From JBBROS01 sp965199595 (lineage in GTDB: Bacteria; Pseudomonadota; Alphaproteobacteria; Acetobacterales; Acetobacteraceae), in assembly GCA_965199595.1 (NCBI GenBank), contig OZ241182.1, forward strand, positions 1,116,001 through 1,180,000: 64,000 nt of DNA, in the 5' to 3' direction. Of this stretch, positions 25,975 through 34,272 are shown piece by piece. Positions within the stretch are counted from its first letter, which is position 1. Each line of letters begins with the position of its first letter. The notes under the pieces were generated by a model. It searched no databases, was not told the origin of the DNA, and saw only the letters and a list, made by a program, of their open reading frames with translations. The position numbers and the translations under genes are program-made.

Positions 25975-26969
25975 ACGTAGGGCGCTCCGGAGGCGAGGTG
26001 CTGCTGGACGTAGCGGCGGATGCCGTCCTCGAGCGGGGTGAACTGGCCGGGGTATCCGGCGGCGCGCAGGCGGTCCATGCGGGCCTGGGTGAAGGACTGG
26101 TACTGGGTCTGCAGGGCTTGCGGCATGGGGATGAACTCGGCGGCGCGGGGCTGGCCGGCGGCGTCGCATACGGCGTGGGCCAGGTCCTGGTAGGTGCGGG
26201 CCTGGCCGGTGCCGAGGTTGAACAGGCCGCTGACGGCGGGGGTTTCCATGAGCCAGAGCAGCACGTCCACCACGTCGCCGACCCAGATGAAGTCACGCTG
26301 CTGGGCGCCGTCCGGCAGGCCCGGCTGGTTCGAGCGGAACAGGCGGGGCGGGTGGCCGGCCTGGATGTCGTCGTGCTTCACCTTCACGACGGAGACCATC
26401 CTGCCCTTGTGATACTCGTTAGGTCCGTAGACGTTGAAGAACTTGAGGCCGGCCCATTGCGGGGGCGCCGGGTCGCCTTTGGCCAAGGCGGTGCGGATGC
26501 GGAGGTCGAAGGCGTGCTTGGTCCAGCCGTAGAGGTTGAGGGGTTTCAGGGTGCCGAGCGTGGCCGGGTCGTCGTCGAAGCCCTGCTGGCCGTCGCCGTA
26601 GGTGGCGGCGGAGCTGGCGTAGATGAAGGGGGTGACGGTGCGTGCGCACCATTGCCAGAGGCGCCAGGACAGCTCGACGTTGGTGTTCCACACCAGGTCG
26701 CCGTCGGTGGCGGTGGTCTCGCTGATGGCGCCGAGGTGATAGACCATGGCGAGGGCCGGGGTGGTATCGAGCCAGGCGTCCAGGGCTTCGGGGGCGATGA
26801 GGCGGCCGGGGGGGTGGGCGGCCAGGTTGCGCCACTTGTCGCCGTGGCCGAGCCAGTCCACCACCACGGTCTCGTGCCCGCGGGCGCGCAGGGCGGCGTG
26901 CAGGTTGCTGCCGATGAAGCCGGCGCCGCCGGTGACGAGGATCGGGCTGGGGGTGGCGGGCCTGCTCAT
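25971..26969 (-). CDS. rfaD: ADP-L-glycero-D-manno-heptose 6-epimerase
   Basis: The 332-residue protein is a short-chain dehydrogenase/epimerase with the NADP-binding ILVTGGAGFIGSNL, VVDWLGHGDKWRNL and the catalytic YGWTKHAFD (YxxxK). These match RfaD/HldD, which makes the heptose donor for the lipopolysaccharide core. The ATG at 26969 lies only 6 nt after a strong -10 element, so the mRNA is probably leaderless. First gene of a five-gene operon with 4-nt overlaps (7 nt gap before midA). Confidence 0.93.
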   Translation of the reverse strand: MSRPATPSPILVTGGAGFIGSNLHAALRARGHETVVVDWLGHGDKWRNLAAHPPGRLIAPEALDAWLDTTPALAMVYHLGAISETTATDGDLVWNTNVELSWRLWQWCARTVTPFIYASSAATYGDGQQGFDDDPATLGTLKPLNLYGWTKHAFDLRIRTALAKGDPAPPQWAGLKFFNVYGPNEYHKGRMVSVVKVKHDDIQAGHPPRLFRSNQPGLPDGAQQRDFIWVGDVVDVLLWLMETPAVSGLFNLGTGQARTYQDLAHAVCDAAGQPRAAEFIPMPQALQTQYQSFTQARMDRLRAAGYPGQFTPLEDGIRRYVQQHLASGAPYV

Positions 26970-26975
26970 ACCGGG

Positions 26976-27005
26976 CTTATAGGGCGGTGAGGCTGCCCCT
27001 GACAA
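26976..27005 (-). promoter_or_regulatory. rfaD promoter, leaderless start likely
   Basis: On the minus strand TTGTCA (27005-27000) and TATAAG (26981-26976) are 18 nt apart, each matching the sigma70 consensus at five of six positions. Only 6 nt separate the -10 from the ATG of rfaD, which places the expected transcription start at or next to the start codon. No ribosome site can fit in between. Confidence 0.65.
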
Positions 27006-27027
27006 AGAGGGTGGTGCGCCACTATAT
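26999..27027 (+). promoter_or_regulatory. ubiK promoter overlapping the rfaD promoter
   Basis: On the plus strand CTGACA (26999-27004) and CTATAT (27022-27027) are 17 nt apart; CTATAT is a typical alphaproteobacterial -10. The -35 shares its bases with the divergent rfaD -35. Confidence 0.6.
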
Positions 27028-27054
27028 CGGTGGTCTGGCTGGAGGACCCCCGAG

Positions 27055-27456
27055 ATGACCGAACGACCGCGTTTTTTCGATGACCTGGCCGGTGTGGCCG
27101 GTGGGGCGTTCTCCGCGCTGTCCGGGCTGCGGGACGAGGCGGAGTCGACCCTTCGCGCGCGGGTGGACGAGGCGATCCGCAAGTTCGACCTGGTGAAGCG
27201 CGAGGACCTGGAGGCGGTGCAGGAGATGGCCGCCACGGCGCGGAGCGGGCAGGAGGCGGCGGAGCTGCGGCTGGCGGCGCTGGAGGCCAAGGTGGCCGGG
27301 CTGATGGCGGCGGCGGAGGGGGGCCGCTCCGCTGGCCCGGCGATGCACCCGGACATGGGTCCGGGCGTGATTGCGGGCGGCACGGCCGTTCCGCCAGCGA
27401 TGCCGGGAAGCCACGGCGAGGGCGCCGCGCCTATCGTGCCGCCCTCGATCGATTGA
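27055..27456 (+). CDS. ubiK: Accessory factor UbiK family protein
   Basis: The 133-residue protein starts MTERPRFFDDLAGVAGGAFSALSGLRDEAE and has a central coiled coil (VKREDLEAVQEMAATARSG to LAALEAKVAGL). This is the layout of the UbiK/YqiC (BMFP) family, which assists aerobic ubiquinone synthesis and can bind membranes. The C-terminal third is Pro/Gly/Ala-rich and longer than in E. coli UbiK, with no visible fold. GGAGGA lies 14-19 nt upstream and GAG just before the ATG. Confidence 0.8.
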   Translation: MTERPRFFDDLAGVAGGAFSALSGLRDEAESTLRARVDEAIRKFDLVKREDLEAVQEMAATARSGQEAAELRLAALEAKVAGLMAAAEGGRSAGPAMHPDMGPGVIAGGTAVPPAMPGSHGEGAAPIVPPSID

Positions 27457-27586
27457 ACGGGCGAGCGGGCGGGCTTGCTGCGGCGCCCCGCCCGCCGTTA
27501 GGCTGGGGCTGCGGCGACTCGCGGGCACCAGCCTGCGCGCCGCTGGCGAGACGGCCCGGCCTGCCTCCAATCTAGGGAGACCCCGC

Positions 27587-28090
27587 ATGTCACTGAGTCA
27601 CCAGAGTGCTGTGGATGCAGCCGCCAATCCCCTGGACATCGTCGAACAGGTGATCGCGAACAACGACTGGAACTTCGAGCGCCATACCGACGTGGAGATG
27701 GCTGCCGAGGCGCCGGGCAAGTGGTGCGACTACGGCCTCTATTTCAGCTGGTCGCGCGAGATCAGCGCCATGCACTTCACCTGCGCCTTCGATTTGAAGG
27801 TGCCGGAGAAGCGGCGGGGGGCGCTGTATGAGCTGCTGTCGCTGGCCAATGAGCGGTTGTGGATCGGGCATTTCGGCATGGACAGCGAGGACGGGATGCC
27901 GGTGTTCCGCCATGCCGTGCTGCTGCGCGGCGCCCCCGGGGCCAGTGCCGAGAGCCTGGAGGATATGGTGGACATCGCCATCACCGAGTGTGAGCGGTTC
28001 TATCCCGCGTTCCAGTTCGTGCTGTGGGGCGGCAAGTCCCCGGCCGACGCGTTGCAGGCGGCGATGCTGGAGTGTGTCGGCGAGGCATGA
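27587..28090 (+). CDS. YbjN domain-containing protein
   Basis: The 167-residue protein has the YbjN fold signals LDIVEQVIANNDWNFERH, then AMHFTCAFDLKVPEKRRGALYELLSLANERLWIGHF and a C-terminal PAFQFVLWGGKSPADALQAA. YbjN proteins are bacterial sensory-transduction-like proteins of unclear biochemical role, related in fold to type III secretion chaperones. In alphaproteobacteria this gene commonly precedes proC, as here with an ATGA overlap. Start at 27587, with GGGAGA upstream. Confidence 0.88.
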   Translation: MSLSHQSAVDAAANPLDIVEQVIANNDWNFERHTDVEMAAEAPGKWCDYGLYFSWSREISAMHFTCAFDLKVPEKRRGALYELLSLANERLWIGHFGMDSEDGMPVFRHAVLLRGAPGASAESLEDMVDIAITECERFYPAFQFVLWGGKSPADALQAAMLECVGEA

Positions 28091-28899
28091 GCGGCATGGC
28101 ATTGCCGCCGCTGCTGCTGATCGGCGGCGGCAAGATGGGCGGCGCGATGCTGGCGGGGTGGCGGGAGCTTGGGCTCTCGCCCTCCATCGTGGTGGACCCG
28201 GCGGCGGGCGCGCAGGCCCTGGCCGGGCCGGACGTGACGGTGCTGGCCAGCGTGGCGGCGGTGCCGCAGGGCTTTGCGCCGGGCTGCGTGGTGCTGGCGG
28301 TGAAGCCGCAGCAGGCGGACCAGGTGTTGGGCGGGCTGGCGCGGTTCCGGCCGGCGTTGTTCCTGTCGATCATGGCCGGGCGCTCCGCGGCGGGGTTGCG
28401 GGAGGCGCTGGAGGAGGCTGCGGTGGTGCGGGCGATGCCCAACACGCCGGCGGCGATCCGGCGGGGGATGACGGTGGCGTTTGCCGGGCCGGGGGTGGAT
28501 GCGGTGCAGCGGCGGCTGGCGGACAGGCTGCTGGCGGCGGTGGGCGAGGTGGCCTGGGTCGAGGATGAGGGGTTGATCGATCCGGTCACGGCGCTGTCGG
28601 GCGGCGGACCGGCCTATCTGTTCCTGCTGACGGAGCTGATGGAGCGGGCCGGGCTGGAGCAGGGGTTGCCGCCCGCACTGGCCCGGCAGTTGGCGCGGGT
28701 GACGATCGCGGGGTCCGGCGCGCTGCTGGGGGCGAGCACGGAGGATGCGGCGGCGCTGCGCGTGGCGGTGACGTCGCCCAAGGGCACGACGGAGCGGGCG
28801 CTGGCGGTGCTGATGGCGGAGTGGCCTGGTGCAGTCAGCCGGGCGATCGAGGCGGCGACGCAGCGGTCGCGGGAGCTGGCGCGCTCAACTGTCGGATAG
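28087..28899 (+). CDS. proC: Pyrroline-5-carboxylate reductase
   Basis: The 270-residue protein has the Rossmann motif LLLIGGGKMGGAMLAGW, LAVKPQQADQVL and the ProC signature GGGPAYLFLLTELMERAGLE near the C-terminus, followed by SPKGTTERAL. It catalyses the last step of proline synthesis. The ATG overlaps the stop of the ybjN-like gene, so expression is coupled. Confidence 0.95.
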   Translation: MSGMALPPLLLIGGGKMGGAMLAGWRELGLSPSIVVDPAAGAQALAGPDVTVLASVAAVPQGFAPGCVVLAVKPQQADQVLGGLARFRPALFLSIMAGRSAAGLREALEEAAVVRAMPNTPAAIRRGMTVAFAGPGVDAVQRRLADRLLAAVGEVAWVEDEGLIDPVTALSGGGPAYLFLLTELMERAGLEQGLPPALARQLARVTIAGSGALLGASTEDAAALRVAVTSPKGTTERALAVLMAEWPGAVSRAIEAATQRSRELARSTVG

Positions 28900-28929
28900 A
28901 GGCTGTTCTCAAGCGGCGCGATCCACCCT

Positions 28930-29619
28930 ATGTCGTTGGGTATGGATACTTCACAGTTCGACAAGGCCATGATCACCGCCGTGTTCCAGCGCGCGGCGCT
29001 GGTGGGGTGGCGGGAGACGACGCTGGCCGCCGCCGCGCGTGATGCGGCGCTGGAGCTGCCGCGGGTGCGCATGCGGTTTCCGGGCAAGACCGCGGTGCTG
29101 CTGCGGTTCGGCGTGGTGGCGGACCAGGCGATGCTGGCCGGGGCGCCGAGCGAGGGGCTGCCGCGGGAAAGGCTGTTCGATCTGCTGATGCTGCGGTTCG
29201 ATCAGTTGCAGCAGCACCGGGATGGCATTCTGGCCCTGATGCAGGCGCTCCGCACCGACCCGGCGACCACCCTGCTGCTCTATGGCGCCACGTTGCGCAG
29301 CATGCGCTGGGCGCTGGACGCCGCGGAGGTGCCCACGGATGGGCCGCTGGGCGCGCTGCGGGTGCATGGGCTGGCGGCGGTGTGGGCCTATGCCCTGCGC
29401 GCCTGGCAGATGGATGAGGGTTCGGCGGACCTGCCCGCCACCATGGCGGCGGTTGACCGTGGCCTGGACCGTGCGATGCAGGCCGAGGGGATGCTGAACC
29501 GGGAGCCGGTCCGTTCGTTTGACGATGTGGCGGTTGATGCCGCGCCTGCGGACGAGGCGCCGCCGATGTTGTCCGGGGCGGCGATCGTTGCTGCCGAGGA
29601 TGGTCCGGCCGTGCTATAG
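28930..29619 (+). CDS. TetR/COQ9-like protein
   Basis: The 229-residue protein has an N-terminal helical segment resembling a TetR helix-turn-helix (MITAVFQRAALVGWRETTLAAAARDAALELPRVR). A larger helical domain follows, with RLFDLLMLRFDQLQQHRDGI and WALDAAEVPTDGPLGALRVHGL. COQ9 proteins, which bind lipids and support ubiquinone hydroxylation, share the TetR fold, and the pattern here (domain order, RDGI, Trp in the second half) fits either. The C-terminal 35 residues are Pro/Ala-rich. Proximity to ubiK is suggestive. Which of the two roles applies is undecided. Confidence 0.6.
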   Translation: MSLGMDTSQFDKAMITAVFQRAALVGWRETTLAAAARDAALELPRVRMRFPGKTAVLLRFGVVADQAMLAGAPSEGLPRERLFDLLMLRFDQLQQHRDGILALMQALRTDPATTLLLYGATLRSMRWALDAAEVPTDGPLGALRVHGLAAVWAYALRAWQMDEGSADLPATMAAVDRGLDRAMQAEGMLNREPVRSFDDVAVDAAPADEAPPMLSGAAIVAAEDGPAVL

Positions 29620-29649
29620 CGCGGGCGCAATCAAGAACAGGAGAGAACG

Positions 29650-30159
29650 ATGTCAGAGTCACCGATGAACCAGGCGAAGACCATGATGACCGACGCCACC
29701 TCGTCCGCCCAGGAGATGGGCCGCACGATGATGGAGAAGGGCATGGCCGGGATGACGGAGTTCTCGCGCCTGTTCGCCGACATGAAGATGCCGGCGATGG
29801 GCGGCGGCATGGAAGCGTTCCTCGCCGCCCAGCGCAAGAACATGGAAGTGCTGTCCGCGGCGAACCGCGTGGCGCTCGAGGGTGCGCAGGCAGTGGCGAA
29901 GCGGCACATGGAGATCATGCAGCAGACCATGGCGGAGATGTCCGAGAGCATGCGCGACATCGCGAGCCCGGAGAGCCCGCAGGCGCGTGCGGCCAAGCAG
30001 GCCGAGTTGCTGAAGAGCGCCTATGAGCGGGCGGTGGCGCACATCAAGGAGCTGGCCGACCTGATCCAGCGCTCCAACGGCGAGGCGCTGTCCATGCTCA
30101 ACACGCGCTTCACCGAGGCGATGGACGAGGTGAAGCAGCTGGCCAGCAAGCAGGGCTGA
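29650..30159 (+). CDS. Phasin family protein
   Basis: The 169-residue helical protein has the phasin core FLAAQRKNMEVLSAANRVALEGAQAVAKRHMEIMQQTMAEM and a second helix AYERAVAHIKELADLIQRSNGEALSMLN. Phasins coat polyhydroxyalkanoate granules. It is Met-rich at the N-terminus. An AGGAGA ribosome site precedes the ATG, and a hairpin terminator lies 26 nt after the stop. Confidence 0.9.
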   Translation: MSESPMNQAKTMMTDATSSAQEMGRTMMEKGMAGMTEFSRLFADMKMPAMGGGMEAFLAAQRKNMEVLSAANRVALEGAQAVAKRHMEIMQQTMAEMSESMRDIASPESPQARAAKQAELLKSAYERAVAHIKELADLIQRSNGEALSMLNTRFTEAMDEVKQLASKQG

Positions 30160-30175
30160 TCCGGTCGGCGCCGCC

Positions 30176-31036
30176 GTGCCTTCGTCCCCTCCCCGGCTCG
30201 GGAGGGGCTTTGCCTTCGGGCCGGCGGCGTTGCTGCTGCCTGTTCTGCTGCTGAATGCCGGCAGCTTCCTGTATCCGGTGCTGAGCCTGGCTTCGCTGTC
30301 GTTCCGTCCGGCCCTGCCGGGGGGTGGGATCGGGCCCGGGTGGAGTTGGAGCACCTGGGCGGGGCTGCTTGGCGACTCCTATTATGCGGAGCTGGTGGTT
30401 GATTCTGTCGTGGTGGCGCTGGGCATCACGCTGCTGACCTTGCTGGCGAGCTATCCGGTGGCGCTGGCGGTTCATCGGGCTTCGGAGCGGTGGCGCAACC
30501 TGCTGGTGGTGCTGTGCGTGTCGCCGCTGCTGGTTTCCGCGGTGGTGCGGACCTATGGGTGGCTGGTGATCCTGGGGGATCGGGGGGTTGTCGCCGGGTT
30601 GCTGCGGGGGGTGGGGATTGCGCCGCCGCGGTTGATGTTCAACGAGACGGGCGTGGCGATCGGGCTTACCGAGATTTTGATGCCGTATATGATCCTGGCG
30701 CTGCTGGCCGGGTTCGGGCGGCTCGATCCGGTGCTGGAGGATGCGGCGGCGAGCCTGGGGGCTGCGCCCTGGACGCGGTTCCGGCGGGTGGTGCTGCCGC
30801 TGACCTTGCCCGGCATCCTGCTGGGATGCCTGCTGGCGTTCGTGCTGGCGGTGAGCAGTTTCATCACGCCGAAGCTGCTGGGCGGCGGGCGGGTGAACCT
30901 GCTGGCCACCGAGATCTATGACCAGGCGATCGTGACGTTGAACTGGCCGGTGGCGGCGGCTCTGTCCGTGGTCGTGCTGGCGGTGTTCGGGGTGGCGCTG
31001 CTGGCGTATGGGCGCGTCGTTCGGGCGATTGCCTGA
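30176..31036 (+). CDS. ABC transporter permease, PotB-like
   Basis: The 286-residue protein has about six membrane helices and the permease EAA-type loop EDAAASLGAAPWTRFRRVVLPLTLPG, the contact to the ATPase. Family membership is the spermidine/putrescine-iron(III)-type permeases. The annotated GTG at 30176 is uncertain because its first codons lie in a terminator-like hairpin (30186-30207). A TTG at 30230 gives an N-terminus starting directly with the first membrane helix LLLPVLLLNAG. The next permease overlaps by one base (TGATG). No ATPase or binding protein gene is adjacent. Confidence 0.8.
   Translation: MPSSPPRLGRGFAFGPAALLLPVLLLNAGSFLYPVLSLASLSFRPALPGGGIGPGWSWSTWAGLLGDSYYAELVVDSVVVALGITLLTLLASYPVALAVHRASERWRNLLVVLCVSPLLVSAVVRTYGWLVILGDRGVVAGLLRGVGIAPPRLMFNETGVAIGLTEILMPYMILALLAGFGRLDPVLEDAAASLGAAPWTRFRRVVLPLTLPGILLGCLLAFVLAVSSFITPKLLGGGRVNLLATEIYDQAIVTLNWPVAAALSVVVLAVFGVALLAYGRVVRAIA
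30186..30211 (+). terminator. Hairpin terminator after the phasin gene
   Basis: CCCCTCCC (30186-30193) and GGGAGGGG (30200-30207) form a perfect 8-bp stem with a 6-nt loop, followed by CTTT. It lies 26 nt after the phasin stop and inside the first codons of the longest form of the permease gene. The T tract is short. Confidence 0.55.
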
Positions 31037-31818
31037 TGCGGTGGATCGGGCGGCTGGGTGTGGTGGTGCTGTTCGCGTTCCTGCTGGCGCCGGTGCTGCT
31101 GGTGATCCCGCTGTCGTTCAGCTCGGCCAGCAACATGGTTTGGCCGCCGCCGGGGTGGAGCACGCGCTGGTATGTGGCGATGGTGCAGCAGGCCGGGTTG
31201 ATGCAGGCGGCGTGGAACAGCCTGGTGCTGGGCGGGCTGGTGGCCGGGATCTGTCTGCTGTTCGGGGTGCCGGCGGCGCTGGCCCTGGAGCGCGGGCGGT
31301 TCATGGGGCGGGAGGCGCTGCTGGCGCTGGTCACGGCGCCGCTGCTGCTGCCGACGATCGTGCTGGGCCTGGCGTTGCTGACGGTGTTCGTGGGGTATGG
31401 GCTGCTGGGGTCCTGGACCGGGCTGGTGATCGCGCATCTGACCATCACGCTGCCCTATGCGGTGCGGGTGCTGTCGACGGCGCTCAGCACCTTGCCGGCG
31501 GGGATCGAGGATGCGGCGTGCAGCCTGGGGGCGTCACCGCTGCGGGTGTTCTGGCGGGTGACCTTGCCGCTGATGCTGCCGGGGGTGGTGGCGACGGCGG
31601 CGATCACCTTCCTGGTGTCGTTCGATGAGGTGGTGATCAGCCTGTTCGTGGTGGGGCCGCAACTGACCACCCTGCCGGTGGCGCTGTTCCGGTATGTGGA
31701 GTCGCGGACGGACCCGATGGTGGCGGCGGTCTCAACCGTGCTGGTCGGGTTCACGCTGGTGGTGGTGCTGGTGCTCGACCGCGCGGTGGGGCTGCGCCGC
31801 GCGGTCGGGAATGGATAG
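31036..31818 (+). CDS. ABC transporter permease, PotC-like
   Basis: The 260-residue protein has about six membrane helices and the loop GIEDAACSLGASPLRVFWRVTLPLMLPG. It is of the same PotBC-type family as the gene before it, and the two would form the heterodimeric membrane channel. The ATG shares a base with the upstream TGA. The solute cannot be deduced without the binding protein. It is convergent with the MRJP-family gene, 2 nt apart. Confidence 0.88.
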   Translation: MRWIGRLGVVVLFAFLLAPVLLVIPLSFSSASNMVWPPPGWSTRWYVAMVQQAGLMQAAWNSLVLGGLVAGICLLFGVPAALALERGRFMGREALLALVTAPLLLPTIVLGLALLTVFVGYGLLGSWTGLVIAHLTITLPYAVRVLSTALSTLPAGIEDAACSLGASPLRVFWRVTLPLMLPGVVATAAITFLVSFDEVVISLFVVGPQLTTLPVALFRYVESRTDPMVAAVSTVLVGFTLVVVLVLDRAVGLRRAVGNG

Positions 31819-31820
31819 CG

Positions 31821-32921
31821 TCAGGCGGGCCTGAAGCGGAACAGCTGGGTCTTGCCCTGGCGCGGGGCGGCGGTGAACTGCGCCATGTCCTGGATGTGGG
31901 ATGCCGTCACGTAGATCGTGCCGTCCGCGCCTTCGGCCATGCTGTCGGGCCAGCGCAGGCGGGGGTCCTGCACCACGATCTCCAGCTTGCCATCGGGGTG
32001 GCGCAGCTTGACGCTGTTATCCTCGGGGCTGGTGATCCAGAGCCGGGCTCTGCGGTCCATCCAATAGCCATCGGCGACGCAGGTGGTGCCGAGGCGTTCC
32101 ACGGCGGCGGCGGCCGGGGCATGCAGGGCCTTGGTGGCGATGCGGTAGAGGGTGTTGCCGGTGAGGGCCTGCCAGTAGAGGTACTCGCCCTTTGGATCGA
32201 GCGCGATGCCGTCTGCGGCGAACATGGGGCCGCGGCCATCCGGGCGCTTCAGGGGCTTGCCGTCGGCCTGGACCTTCACCTTGGGATCAACCTGCGTGCT
32301 GGGGTGGCCGTCGAGCAGGCGGTGGGCCTTGCCGGTGGCGATGTCCACCACCAGCAGGGCGCCCTTCACGCCGCTATCCGTCAGGTAGGCGGTGCGGCCA
32401 TCGGGGCTGACGCGCACGTCGTTGAGGTAGCTGCCCTGGGGGACGGCGGTGCGGTCGAAGTGGATGACCTTCACCACCTTGTCGCCGTTCAGGTCGATCT
32501 TGACGAGCTTGGGGCCGCCATCGAGGTTGAACTCGTTGCCGGGGGCTGCCGGGTCGACGACCCAGAGGAAGCCTTGCGGGTCGATGGTGACGCTCTGGAC
32601 GCAGACGAAGTGGTCGCTGGCCGGCAGCTTGTTCTCGTTGCGCCAGGCGTTCCATTCGGCGTTCGGGTAGGGGCGAAGCGAGCCGTCCTTCATCAACTCG
32701 GCCACCGAGATCGGCACGTCCTGCTCCCAGCGCGGGAAGTTCACGAAGATGCGGCCGTCCCTGGCGACGGCGACGCCGGTGACCTGCTGGTCGAACTGCG
32801 CCACCTGGTCGAGCGCCGGGCCGGTTTGCGGGGCTGTCGGGGCCGGTTGGGCGGCGGCCTTGTGCAGCATCGCGGTGGCGGCGAGCAGGCCGCCCAGGAC
32901 GCGGCGGGGAAGTGCGGTCAT
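31821..32921 (-). CDS. Secreted major-royal-jelly-protein (yellow/dopachrome tautomerase-related) family protein
   Basis: The 366-residue protein has a signal peptide (MTALPRRVLGGLLAATAMLHKAAAQ) and then the MRJP/yellow beta-propeller pattern. Examples are VTGVAVARDGRIFVNFPRWEQD, LPASDHFVCVQSVTIDPQGFLWVVDPA and LRWPDSMAEGADGTIYVTAS. Bacterial members are periplasmic propellers of unknown reaction, sometimes annotated as gluconolactonase-like. The ATG at 32921 has GAGG 7 nt upstream and directly starts the signal peptide; the upstream extension to 33014 looks non-coding. Confidence 0.85.
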   Translation of the reverse strand: MTALPRRVLGGLLAATAMLHKAAAQPAPTAPQTGPALDQVAQFDQQVTGVAVARDGRIFVNFPRWEQDVPISVAELMKDGSLRPYPNAEWNAWRNENKLPASDHFVCVQSVTIDPQGFLWVVDPAAPGNEFNLDGGPKLVKIDLNGDKVVKVIHFDRTAVPQGSYLNDVRVSPDGRTAYLTDSGVKGALLVVDIATGKAHRLLDGHPSTQVDPKVKVQADGKPLKRPDGRGPMFAADGIALDPKGEYLYWQALTGNTLYRIATKALHAPAAAAVERLGTTCVADGYWMDRRARLWITSPEDNSVKLRHPDGKLEIVVQDPRLRWPDSMAEGADGTIYVTASHIQDMAQFTAAPRQGKTQLFRFRPA

Positions 32922-33147
32922 CGGAGTGCCTCGGAGATGGTGTGACGTCGCAACGCGGAAGGCGGGCCCGGGGGTGTTCGTGGTGTCGTGATGTTGAGCC
33001 CAAGGCATTAACAATTCGTTCAGGGCTGTTCCGGTAGTCTCGGGGTCTCGATCGCAGGATGTGAACGAGGTCGCAGGGAATGCTCGCCATGATAGCCGGG
33101 ATCTTCATCGTCGTGGTTCATGGCCCGGCCGTGCTGACGGGCGGCGG
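32922..33147. other. Divergent intergenic gap
   Basis: The gap between the MRJP-family and DegT-family genes holds an AT-richer stretch around 33005-33020 (CATTAACAATTCGTT) that may carry promoter elements for either gene. No confident hexamer pair or operator was found. Confidence 0.3.
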
Positions 33148-34266
33148 ATGACCGCGCATCCGTTCGGCACCGCCATTCCGGCGGTTCGGCCGCGGTTGCC
33201 GCCGGCCGGTGCCATCCTGCCGTATTTGCGGGAGATCGATCGGGCGACCTGGTCTTCCAGCCATGGGCCGCTGTCGCGCATGCTGGAGATGCGGCTCGCG
33301 GATCTGTGGGGGGTGGCGCCACAGGAAGTCGTGCTTCTGTCCAGTATCCGCAGCGCCCTGGCGTTGTCGCTGGTGGCGAGCGGGGCGCGGCGGGGGCGGC
33401 GCTGCCTGATGCCATCCTGGACCAGCCCGGCCAGCGCGGGCGCCGTGGTGCAGGCCGGGTTGGTGCCGCATCTCGTCGATGTGTGTCCGGGAACATGGAT
33501 GCCAGACCCGGCTGCAACACAGGCGCTTGCCATGCGGCATGATGTCGGGGCCGTGCTGGTCGTCTCGCCATTCGGCGCCCCGGTGGACATGCCGGCATGG
33601 CAGGCGGTGCAGTGCCAGGCCGGCGTGCCGGTGGTGATCGACGCGGCTGCGGCGTTCGACACCTTGCGCGCCGGCGGGCCGATGCGGCCGGGGCTCAGCC
33701 CGGTGGCGGTGAGCCTGCATGCCACAAAGGTGTTCGGGGTGGGCCAGGGCGGCGCGCTGATCTGCCGGGACCCGGCCGTGATGGACCGGGTGCGGCGCCT
33801 GGCGTGCTTCGGCCTTTCGGGTGCTGGGGCGGCGCAGTTGCCCGGCGTCAGTGCCGGGTTGTCGGAGTATGGCGCCGCGATCGGGCTTGCGGGGTTGGAC
33901 GGCTGGGCGGAGGCGCGGACCCGCTGGCACGTCGCCACCCGCCACTATCTGCGCCGCTTGCCGGAGACGGCGGTGCCGTTGCCGGGCTTCGGGGATGGCT
34001 GGGTGGCCGCCACGCTGAACGTTGTGTCCTCCGGGACCGCGGCCGAGGTGTTGGCGGCGCGTGGGGTGCAGACCCGGCGCTGGTGGGGCGATGGATGCCA
34101 TGCGGAGCCGGGCTATCGCGGCTGTCCCGCAGAACCCCTGCCTGTCACGGAAACGCTGGCCCGGCGGGTGGTGGGTTTGCCGTTCTGGCAGGACCTGACG
34201 CGGGATCAGATCGACCATGTGTGCGCGGCGATGCCGGCCTGCAGCCCAGCAATGGCCGAGGCCTAG
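33148..34266 (+). CDS. DegT/DnrJ/EryC1/StrS-family PLP aminotransferase-like protein
   Basis: The 372-residue protein follows the fold-type I aminotransferase pattern of the DegT family. There is an N-terminal LPYLREIDRATWSSSHGPLSRMLE, then VVIDAAAAFD holding the pyridine-ring Asp. The PLP-linking Lys194 is in SLHATKVFGVGQGGALIC. Family members aminate keto-sugars for surface glycans or antibiotics. The acceptor is unknown and no nucleotide-sugar genes surround it. The ATG at 33148 is weakly supported by GGCGGCGG; the reading frame is open further upstream without clear homology. Confidence 0.75.
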   Translation: MTAHPFGTAIPAVRPRLPPAGAILPYLREIDRATWSSSHGPLSRMLEMRLADLWGVAPQEVVLLSSIRSALALSLVASGARRGRRCLMPSWTSPASAGAVVQAGLVPHLVDVCPGTWMPDPAATQALAMRHDVGAVLVVSPFGAPVDMPAWQAVQCQAGVPVVIDAAAAFDTLRAGGPMRPGLSPVAVSLHATKVFGVGQGGALICRDPAVMDRVRRLACFGLSGAGAAQLPGVSAGLSEYGAAIGLAGLDGWAEARTRWHVATRHYLRRLPETAVPLPGFGDGWVAATLNVVSSGTAAEVLAARGVQTRRWWGDGCHAEPGYRGCPAEPLPVTETLARRVVGLPFWQDLTRDQIDHVCAAMPACSPAMAEA

Positions 34267-34272
34267 ATGGTG

